Shown here in pieces: positions 1 to 5,256 of a stretch of 6,719 nt of DNA. The position numbers were made by a program, and so were the translations under genes. Numbering within the stretch: position 1 is the first letter of the stretch; every line of letters begins with the position of its first letter. The notes under the pieces were generated by a model. It did not search any database. It had not been told where the DNA came from and worked only from the letters and a program-made list of their open reading frames with translations. The stretch is from an uncultured Bacteroidota bacterium (GTDB taxonomy: Bacteria; Bacteroidota; Bacteroidia; Chitinophagales; Chitinophagaceae). The stretch covers positions 1 through 6,719 of the forward strand of contig CAILMA010000416.1 of NCBI GenBank assembly GCA_903835145.1. The letters are read 5' to 3'.

Positions 1-123
1 CCGGCTCTGAAAATGGGCCCCGGCGACTCGGCCAGAAGCCACATGGCTGACGAATATATTTATTGCACAGAGATACAGCAGGGTATCGCTACTTACATAC
101 AATTATTAAATGCAGTTCTATGA
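1..123 (+). CDS. argE: ArgE-type M20 family deacylase, C-terminal end only (5' truncated by window edge)
   Basis: Forward frame 1 is open from the first base and ends at TGA 121-123, giving the last 40 residues of a protein. The visible tail has a GPGD-S-x3-H-x2-DEYI pattern (residues 6-20 of the fragment). This matches the C-terminal metal-binding region of M20 zinc peptidases of the acetylornithine deacetylase/ArgE group, where the His is a metal ligand, and a final amphipathic helix follows. Family role: removal of the N-acyl group from an arginine precursor in the cytoplasm. In several Bacteroidota the substrate is N-succinyl- or N-acetyl-citrulline rather than acetylornithine, and the fragment cannot tell these apart. 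The stop codon overlaps the argH start by four bases (ATGA, 120-123), which supports both the identity and co-translation with argH. Other M20 peptidases remain possible, but the argH neighbour makes ArgE most likely. Confidence 0.78.
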   Translation, partial: PALKMGPGDSARSHMADEYIYCTEIQQGIATYIQLLNAVL

Positions 124-1418
124 AACTTTGGCAAAAGGATAGCACCATAATATCTGAGCAAATTCAGGAGTTTACGGTTGGAAGGGATAAGGAGTTTGAC
201 CTCGTACTGGCGAAGTATGATGTGGAGGGTTCGCTGGCCCACACTGAAATGCTGAATAAAGTTGGCTTATTGTCCGGCGACGATTGGGAGCTAATCAGGG
301 TTGAGTTGAAGAACATAGCTGCGAGAATAGAAGCTGGTACTTTTGAGTTGCAACCAGAGGTGGAAGATATTCATTCACAGATAGAGATTATGTTGACGGC
401 AAAGCTCGGCGACACAGGTAAAAAAATTCATAGTGGCCGGAGTCGTAATGATCAGGTTGCAGTAGATCTTAAATTATACTTCCGTGCGGAAATAAAGGAA
501 ATAAAGGAACTGACCCTTGCGCTATTTAACCTGTTACAAGTGCTTAGCGATAGGCATAAAGACGACCTGCTGCCGGGTTATACTCATTTGCAATTGGCCA
601 TGCCGTCGTCCTTCGGGCTATGGTTCGGAGCCTATGCTGAGAGCCTTGCCGATGATATGAGTTTGCTGGCAGCAGCCTATAAAATCACAAATAAAAATCC
701 CCTCGGTAGCGGTGCCGGCTATGGCTCATCGCTTCCGCTCGACAGGTCGCTTACCACCAGCTTACTGCATTTCAACGCACTGCATTACAACTCGGTGTAT
801 GCACAAATGTGCCGGGGAAAGGCAGAGCGGTTTGTTGCGATGGCAATGAGCAGTATTGCGGCCACACTTTCCCGTTTGAGTATGGATGTGTGCTTGTATA
901 TGAATCAGAATTTTGGATTCCTTACGTTTCCTGACGAACTGACCACAGGTAGCAGCATCATGCCGCACAAGAAAAACCCCGATGTATTTGAGCTCATAAG
1001 AGGTAAGTGTAACCGCATACAGGCAGTGCCTAATGAGCTTGCTTTGCTATTGACTAATTTACCCTCAGGGTATCACCGCGAAGTTCAACTTACTAAGGAG
1101 ATTATTTTTCCTGCTATTGGAGACCTGAAAGCATGTCTTGCCATAGCTTGTACCATGTTGGACAATGTTAAAATCAACAGCAATATTTTGGGCGATGAAA
1201 AGTATTTGTCGCTTTTTACCGTTGAGCGAGTAAATGAACTTGTATTACAGGGCGTAGCATTTCGCGATGCTTACAAGCAGGTAGCTGCATCAGTTGAAAA
1301 TGGCACATTTCGTTTCAACGGAGCCTTGCACCATACTCATGAAGGAAGTATAGGTAACCTGTGTACCAACGAAATACGCGAAATAATGAACCAAACTTTG
1401 CGGGAATTCGACAACTGA
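120..1418 (+). CDS. argH: Argininosuccinate lyase
   Basis: This 432-residue cytoplasmic enzyme of the aspartase/fumarase superfamily splits argininosuccinate into arginine and fumarate, the last step of arginine synthesis; family members are homotetramers. Visible motifs: SGRSRNDQ (105-112), the PGYTHLQ segment with the conserved Thr-His pair (155-156), NPLGSGAGYG (193-202), and the superfamily signature loop GSSIMPHKKNPD (277-288) carrying the catalytic serine. The C-terminal region has the expected VNELVLQGVAFRDAY stretch. Length is slightly below the usual 440-470. The N-terminal GGRF motif of proteobacterial ArgH is replaced by QKDS, as in other Bacteroidota homologues. ATG 120 is chosen over an upstream in-frame TTG at 63 because it gives the typical MKLW start and forms an ATGA overlap with the upstream argE stop. 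That overlap points to translational coupling, and no separate promoter is evident. Confidence 0.96.
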   Translation: MKLWQKDSTIISEQIQEFTVGRDKEFDLVLAKYDVEGSLAHTEMLNKVGLLSGDDWELIRVELKNIAARIEAGTFELQPEVEDIHSQIEIMLTAKLGDTGKKIHSGRSRNDQVAVDLKLYFRAEIKEIKELTLALFNLLQVLSDRHKDDLLPGYTHLQLAMPSSFGLWFGAYAESLADDMSLLAAAYKITNKNPLGSGAGYGSSLPLDRSLTTSLLHFNALHYNSVYAQMCRGKAERFVAMAMSSIAATLSRLSMDVCLYMNQNFGFLTFPDELTTGSSIMPHKKNPDVFELIRGKCNRIQAVPNELALLLTNLPSGYHREVQLTKEIIFPAIGDLKACLAIACTMLDNVKINSNILGDEKYLSLFTVERVNELVLQGVAFRDAYKQVAASVENGTFRFNGALHHTHEGSIGNLCTNEIREIMNQTLREFDN

Positions 1419-1429
1419 TTTTATTTTTG
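1397..1429 (+). promoter_or_regulatory. Candidate Bacteroidota promoter for miaE, inside the end of argH
   Basis: TATTTTTG at 1422-1429 fits the Bacteroidota -7 consensus TAnnTTTG exactly. TTTG at 1397-1400 lies 21 bases upstream, within the usual spacing for the -33 element. The miaE ATG at 1438 is only eight bases past the -7 box, so a transcript from here would have almost no leader. The T-rich context makes a chance match possible, and readthrough from argH would also express miaE. Confidence 0.35.
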
Positions 1430-1437
1430 TGGTAGTT

Positions 1438-2040
1438 ATGGCTACCGCTGAAAATAGTATTCTGGGTCTTATAATGCCCACAGACCCGCGCTGGACAGAT
1501 CTGGCATCCGTTTCCCTTGAAGAAATTCTGACCGACCACGCATTTTGCGAGCAAAAAGCAGCAACACAGTGCATATCGCTTATTCAGATTTATCCGGATA
1601 AGCCTGATCTTGTGAACGCCCTGGCTCCAATAGTTACGGAAGAGTGGGGGCATTTCAGGATGGTGTGGAGTGAGATGAAAAAACGTGGCTTTAGTTTGGG
1701 AAGGCAAAGGAAGGATGATTATGTAAATCTGCTCCTGCAACATTCCCCTAAAAATCTCCCCGCCGGCGAAAAATTGCTGCATAGGCTTATGATTTGCGCC
1801 TTGATAGAGGCCCGTAGCTGTGAGCGCTTCAGGCTACTTTCTGAAAATCTTGAGGAAAAGGCACTGCGAGACTTTTATTATAAATTTATGGTGTCAGAAG
1901 CAGGGCATTACAGGTTGTTTATTGATCTGGCCGAACTTTATTATCCCGTGCAGCAAGTAAGGGATACCTGGAGCCTGTGGCTTCGCATTGAGGAGCACGT
2001 GCTGCATTTATTAGTACCGCGTGGCGATAGGATGCACTAA
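1438..2040 (+). CDS. miaE: MiaE-type tRNA-(ms2io6A) hydroxylase, di-iron ferritin-like
   Basis: A 200-residue, all-helical ferritin-like protein. Known family role: O2-dependent hydroxylation of the isopentenyl group of ms2i6A at tRNA position 37, next to the anticodon of tRNAs reading U-starting codons. The carboxylate-bridged di-iron ligand set is visible as Glu38 (DHAFCEQKA), Glu69 and His72 (EEWGHF), Glu124 (EARSCERF), and Glu154 with His157 (EAGHY). The order and spacing fit MiaE well, and length is normal. ATG 1438 is preferred over an in-frame GTG at 1429, which adds only three residues and overlaps a possible promoter. The gap after argH is 19 bases, so co-transcription is possible, though the function is unrelated to arginine synthesis. 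The chemistry depends on molecular oxygen, suggesting at least occasional aerobic growth. Substrate specificity in this phylum is inferred from homology. Confidence 0.9.
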   Translation: MATAENSILGLIMPTDPRWTDLASVSLEEILTDHAFCEQKAATQCISLIQIYPDKPDLVNALAPIVTEEWGHFRMVWSEMKKRGFSLGRQRKDDYVNLLLQHSPKNLPAGEKLLHRLMICALIEARSCERFRLLSENLEEKALRDFYYKFMVSEAGHYRLFIDLAELYYPVQQVRDTWSLWLRIEEHVLHLLVPRGDRMH

Positions 2041-2071
2041 GACGCGGAAGGTAAATTTTATAATATATTAG

Positions 2072-2097
2072 TCAAGTATTGGAAATATATTACTTGA
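2072..2097. repeat. 7-bp inverted repeat between miaE and the TPR-phosphatase gene
   Basis: TCAAGTA (2072-2078) and its exact reverse complement TACTTGA (2091-2097) flank a 12-base AT-rich spacer. The downstream arm ends 17 bases before the ATG at 2115. No T-run follows directly, so it is a poor intrinsic terminator. Arm length and spacing would suit a dimeric regulator half-site pair or a weak mRNA hairpin. In this AT-rich stretch chance cannot be excluded. Confidence 0.4.
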
Positions 2098-2102
2098 AAG
2101 TG

Positions 2103-2110
2103 TATTTTTA
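2103..2110 (+). promoter_or_regulatory. Weak -7-like element before the TPR-phosphatase gene
   Basis: TATTTTTA differs from the Bacteroidota TAnnTTTG box only in its last base and lies four bases before the ATG at 2115. The inverted repeat at 2072-2097 falls in the space where a -33 element would be. There is no clear Shine-Dalgarno sequence upstream of this start. Confidence 0.2.
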
Positions 2111-2114
2111 AACG

Positions 2115-4319
2115 ATGAAATACCTGCCGAAAATATTATTCTTCTTTTTGGTTCTTTTTAGTGGCCCGGTTGTTTTTGCGGTTCGCCAGGACAAAGCGTC
2201 TGTTGATTCGCTACTCAACGAACTCTCATCGCCTAAATACACAGGAAAGGAAGATACTAATAAGGTGAACCTTTTGTATCAGATTGCCCTTGGGTTTTGT
2301 TACATACATCCTGAGGAGGGAATTAAATATGGCGAGCAATGTCTTGCATTGGCTAACAAATTGAATTGGGAACATGGTATTGCAAGATCATACAATGTAA
2401 TCGGTGATAATTACTTTATGACCGGTGACTACAACAAACTGCTCGACTATGGAAAGAAAGCACTGACGATATATGAGAAGCTCAATGACAGTGCCAGTAT
2501 TGCAGAACTCTCTATTGATTTCGGGGCGGTTTATTTGCGACAAAATGATTTGCCGAAGGCACTGGATATTTTCTTGAAGGCATTGAAAACGTTCGAGAAA
2601 AAAGGTAACAAAACAAATGTAGCCAGTATTGCCGTTAACCTCAGTGGTATTTATTTAACCCTCAATGATTATACGCGGGTGATTGAATACGCAACCAAGG
2701 CAATACAAGTTGGTGAAGAGGTTGGCGACAAAAATATTGTTGCAATGGCTGAGACAAATATCGGTGCTGCTTACCAGAATGGGAACGACAATGCAAAAGC
2801 AATCCAATATGATTTGCGGGCACTAAAACATTTTGAAGAGCTCGGTAATGATATGTTCGTGGCAGTTGTAACTGGCAATATTGGAGCACTTTACCTGCAA
2901 CAGAATAACCAAAGTTTGGCTATCGAATATGCCCAAAAATCAATACAAATTTCAGAAAAGGCTGGAAACAAAATGAGCGTGGCAGAGCAATACCTGAACA
3001 TCGGTATAGCCTACCTTTCCTTGGTTAGCGATTCATCGAAAAAGCCCGGGGTGGGAGAACAAAAAGAAATACCACACTCAATACCATCGGCAACTGTATT
3101 TATACCTGCTGACAGGCCATCGAGGCTGGCAAGGGCTTTTGAGAACCTCAACCACGCAATGGAGTTGGCTAAAGAAATCAAAGCATCAGGAATTCTACAG
3201 AATTGTTATGAAGAACTTGGTAAATTCTATAAAGAAAAGGGAGACTATAAACAATCGTTGGAATACACGGAAAAGTTCATTGCAATTAAAGACTCTGTTT
3301 TCTCCCAGGCTAACAATGAAAAGATAGTTAAAATTGGACTACAGGACGAATATGAGCGCAAGAAAGTGGCAGATAGTCTCAAAACTGCTGACCGGGAAAA
3401 AATCGGTCTCTTACAACTAAAGCATCAGCGAAACTACACGTATCTTGGTGCTGCCGGGTTTGTACTGTTGTTGGGTTTCACATTCTTTATTACCCGAAAT
3501 AATAAATTACTCAACAAAGAGAAGAAAAAGTCGGAGTCGCTACTTGACCAGATCAAGGTTAAAAACAAAGAGATCACCGACAATATAAACTACGCACAAC
3601 GAATTCAGTCTGCAATATTACCAGATGTCAAGGTGATAGAAAGAGTGCTTGAAAATTCGTTTGTATTGTTTCTACCCAAGGACATTGTAAGCGGCGATTT
3701 TTATGCTTTTGCCGAGAAAAACAATAAAGCAATTGTTATTGCAGGTGATTGCACCGGCCATGGGGTATCTGGTGCTTTTATGAGTATGATAGCAAGTTCT
3801 TTGCTCAACCAAATCATAAATGAACGATCAGTTGAAGAGCCCGCCGAAATTTTGAGTCAACTTAATGGGCTGATAATTGAAACGCTGAGGCAAAACCAGA
3901 ATGACTCCAACGATGGCCTCGATATTGCAATCTGTTCTTTTGATTTGAAAAATTACACACTTCAATATGCCGGAGCCAACAGACCTTTGTGGTTGATAAG
4001 AGGCAATACGCTTGAGGTACTTAAAGCTGATAAACTACCAATTGGCGGGCTACAGGCAGCTGAACACAGGATCTATAAAAACCACACCATCAGGCTGGAA
4101 AAAGACGATTCCATTTATATTTTTACCGACGGATATCCAGATCAGTTTGGCGGAGCGCAAGGTAAAAAAATGATGACCGGTAAGTTTAGGGAACTCCTGC
4201 TACAGATGCAGCATTCTGATATGCCAATCCAGCACCATAAGCTGGAGCAATATTTTGCACAGTGGAAAGGAAACAATGAGCAGGTGGATGACGTGTTGGT
4301 AATTGGTGTGCGAGTTTAG
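2115..4319 (+). CDS. TPR-repeat membrane protein with cytoplasmic SpoIIE/PP2C-type serine/threonine phosphatase
   Basis: A 734-residue single-pass signalling protein. A signal peptide (about 1-22, likely cut after VFA) is followed by TPR-like helix pairs at about 40-residue spacing (near 52-84, 89-122, 129-162, 169-202, 209-242, 249-282). A Lys/Pro-rich linker (304-336) interrupts the array, and further TPR-like helices lie near 337-394. A charged coiled coil (395-436), one membrane helix (443-460) and a second coiled coil (462-500, ending in NYAQRIQSAILP) lead into the phosphatase. Its metal-binding acidic motifs are present: SGDFY (Asp528), GDCTGHG (Asp545), FTDG (Asp672) and the C-terminal VDD (Asp725/726). 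YAGANRP (618-624) is typical of the family. Known members dephosphorylate serine/threonine, often on anti-anti-sigma STAS proteins. The layout suggests extracytoplasmic sensing by the TPRs and cytoplasmic output. No kinase, STAS or sigma partner lies in the window, so the target is unknown. Confidence 0.9.
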   Translation: MKYLPKILFFFLVLFSGPVVFAVRQDKASVDSLLNELSSPKYTGKEDTNKVNLLYQIALGFCYIHPEEGIKYGEQCLALANKLNWEHGIARSYNVIGDNYFMTGDYNKLLDYGKKALTIYEKLNDSASIAELSIDFGAVYLRQNDLPKALDIFLKALKTFEKKGNKTNVASIAVNLSGIYLTLNDYTRVIEYATKAIQVGEEVGDKNIVAMAETNIGAAYQNGNDNAKAIQYDLRALKHFEELGNDMFVAVVTGNIGALYLQQNNQSLAIEYAQKSIQISEKAGNKMSVAEQYLNIGIAYLSLVSDSSKKPGVGEQKEIPHSIPSATVFIPADRPSRLARAFENLNHAMELAKEIKASGILQNCYEELGKFYKEKGDYKQSLEYTEKFIAIKDSVFSQANNEKIVKIGLQDEYERKKVADSLKTADREKIGLLQLKHQRNYTYLGAAGFVLLLGFTFFITRNNKLLNKEKKKSESLLDQIKVKNKEITDNINYAQRIQSAILPDVKVIERVLENSFVLFLPKDIVSGDFYAFAEKNNKAIVIAGDCTGHGVSGAFMSMIASSLLNQIINERSVEEPAEILSQLNGLIIETLRQNQNDSNDGLDIAICSFDLKNYTLQYAGANRPLWLIRGNTLEVLKADKLPIGGLQAAEHRIYKNHTIRLEKDDSIYIFTDGYPDQFGGAQGKKMMTGKFRELLLQMQHSDMPIQHHKLEQYFAQWKGNNEQVDDVLVIGVRV

Positions 4320-4490
4320 GTGTTACATGATTTAGCAGAACCGCCATCCAGTATTTTAGCCCCAATTTTCTTTTGGCATGCCCTAATTCATGAAAAAGCT
4401 ATTAGAAATAAATTGGTTGATGTATTTTTATACGCAGAACAGTTTAATTTATCGGTTATTTACACTCTTGGTTTTAAAATATTTGTACGC
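4320..4490. other. 171-base intergenic region with a weak -7-like box
   Basis: No gene is supported here. The frame of the downstream gene stays open back to 4320, but that segment lacks a good start and would bury the signal peptide. AATATTTG at 4478-4485 has one mismatch to TAnnTTTG and sits five bases before the ATG at 4491. TATTTTTA at 4423-4430 is a second one-mismatch match. No convincing terminator hairpin follows the phosphatase gene. Confidence 0.4.
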
Positions 4491-5024
4491 ATGAAAAAAA
4501 TAATTGTATTTGCATTGCTCGCTTTCAGCACATCCTCTTTTGCTCAGGATTATTGCAAACAAATAAAAAAGGAAGTAACGGATAACAATAGGTCATTCAG
4601 TTATGAAACACCTTACGATGAAAATAAGCCGCCGGCTATTAGAGCTGTCCGTAGCTACAGTACTGTAGAGGATAACGAGTTTGATAATTTTAGTCTGGTA
4701 CTGACTATTCCCTGCGAATTTTCAGACCTGCTTGCCAAAACGGCTGATGGTGGCGAGGCAGAAATGGAGGAATCTAAAATAGTAATTGAGTTTGACGACA
4801 AGTCTAAAATTACAGACGATACTACTATGGTTACTCACGATAAAAAGGGAGATGGCTCGGCATTGCGAGTTGCTTATTTTACCGTTACACCACAAAACAT
4901 TAAGGTGCTTACCACCAAAAAAATAGCGAAATTTCATTTGGCAAAAGCAGATCAAGTGGTTACAGATGAAATGGCCGTCGCTATTCAGAAATACCTACTA
5001 TGCCTAAACGAAGTTAAAAAGTAG
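4491..5024 (+). CDS. Small secreted protein of unknown function
   Basis: A 177-residue protein. It begins with a clear signal peptide: MKK, a hydrophobic core at residues 4-12, and an SSFAQ cleavage region with cutting likely after Ala18. The mature part (about 159 residues) is acidic, with alternating hydrophobic stretches suggesting a beta-rich fold and a C-terminal amphipathic helix (about 155-172). Cysteines are at 22, 75 and 171, and the first and last bracket the mature domain, so a disulfide is possible. There is no lipobox cysteine at the cleavage site, so it is probably soluble in the periplasm or secreted, not a lipoprotein. ATG 4491 is chosen because it starts exactly at the signal peptide; the open frame upstream to 4320 adds 57 residues with no sign of coding. 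The pattern of a YCxxIKKE start, a mid Cys and a terminal Cys resembles small uncharacterised secreted proteins of Bacteroidota. I cannot assign a function. Confidence 0.75.
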   Translation: MKKIIVFALLAFSTSSFAQDYCKQIKKEVTDNNRSFSYETPYDENKPPAIRAVRSYSTVEDNEFDNFSLVLTIPCEFSDLLAKTADGGEAEMEESKIVIEFDDKSKITDDTTMVTHDKKGDGSALRVAYFTVTPQNIKVLTTKKIAKFHLAKADQVVTDEMAVAIQKYLLCLNEVKK

Positions 5025-5074
5025 AAGAGATCTGTTGTTTGTGTCGGAGGTTCTCGAATAGTCATGTTCATCAA

Positions 5075-5117
5075 TCAGGGATGTAATTTATTTGATTTAT
5101 ACTCAGAGATGTAGTTT
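5075..5117. repeat. Imperfect 15-base direct repeat with 28-base period
   Basis: TCAGGGATGTAATTT (5075-5089) and TCAGAGATGTAGTTT (5103-5117) match at 13 of 15 positions, the two differences being G/A transitions. Similarity stops after the repeat, so this is a pair of sites, not a longer tandem duplication. It could be a pair of protein-binding sites or a chance match. I saw no third copy in the window. Confidence 0.4.
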
Positions 5118-5118
5118 G

Positions 5119-5140
5119 CTATTAGCCGGGTTGGCAGTAG
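5119..5140 (+). terminator. Bulged hairpin, possible weak terminator or leader structure
   Basis: CTATTAGCC and GGCAGTAG can pair around a GGGTT loop, with one bulged A and one G-T wobble, giving eight pairs. A moderately T-rich stretch begins about ten bases later (5149-5165), with no immediate T-run. It lies 95 bases after the secreted-protein stop, so it may help end that transcript, but it does not meet the criteria for a strong intrinsic terminator. Confidence 0.3.
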
Positions 5141-5230
5141 TAAGAGTATTCATTTTACATTTTCACAATTCTATAAGCAAAATCGTAAGGACACACATAC
5201 TTACAGGGGAGGAGACCCGTTAATAGTTTG

Positions 5231-5238
5231 TAAGTTTG
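5231..5238 (+). promoter_or_regulatory. Candidate -7 promoter element of the LptF/LptG-family gene
   Basis: TAAGTTTG is an exact match to the Bacteroidota -7 consensus TAnnTTTG. A clear TTTG -33 box at the normal distance is missing. Transcription starting about five to seven bases after the box would begin near 5243-5245, giving a leader of about 12-14 bases before the TTG at 5257 and ruling out the in-frame TTG at 5236 as start. Confidence 0.4.
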
Positions 5239-5256
5239 CACCAAATCAAATCTGTA

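Larger units (their letters stand above)
5025..5256. other. 232-base intergenic region with repeat, hairpin and promoter-like box
   Basis: No ORF of note and no tRNA-like fold was seen. The region holds a 15-base imperfect direct repeat (5075-5089 and 5103-5117), a bulged hairpin (5119-5140), a short GTAAG/CTTAC inverted pair (5185-5204) and a perfect TAnnTTTG box (5231-5238). A purine-rich Shine-Dalgarno-like run (5206-5215) is not followed by a start codon at usable distance. It probably carries the end of the upstream transcript and the control region of the permease gene. Confidence 0.45.

Noticed and set aside
63..119. N-terminal extension of argH from TTG 63
   Set aside because: The extension lies inside the coding end of the deacylase, shows no ArgH similarity, and the ATG at 120 matches the family N-terminus and the ATGA junction.
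1315..1782. 155-codon minus-strand open frame spanning the argH-miaE junction
   Set aside because: It overlaps two well-supported genes in antisense, has no recognisable domain, and its composition fits a shadow of the forward codons.
4360..4377. CCAA/TTGG hairpin as terminator of the phosphatase gene
   Set aside because: The stem has only four pairs and no following T-run, so it is not credible as a terminator.
4320..4490. Upstream coding extension of the secreted protein
   Set aside because: It would place 57 unremarkable residues before a textbook signal peptide, and it is simply open frame after the phosphatase stop.
5045..5065. Possible tRNA T-arm (GGTTCTCGAATA)
   Set aside because: The loop does not match the conserved T-loop, and no acceptor or anticodon arms can be drawn around it.
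5206..5215. Strong Shine-Dalgarno-like purine run
   Set aside because: No ATG, GTG or usable TTG lies at a suitable distance. The in-frame TTG at 5236 is over 20 bases away, and the TTG at 5228 is followed directly by a stop.
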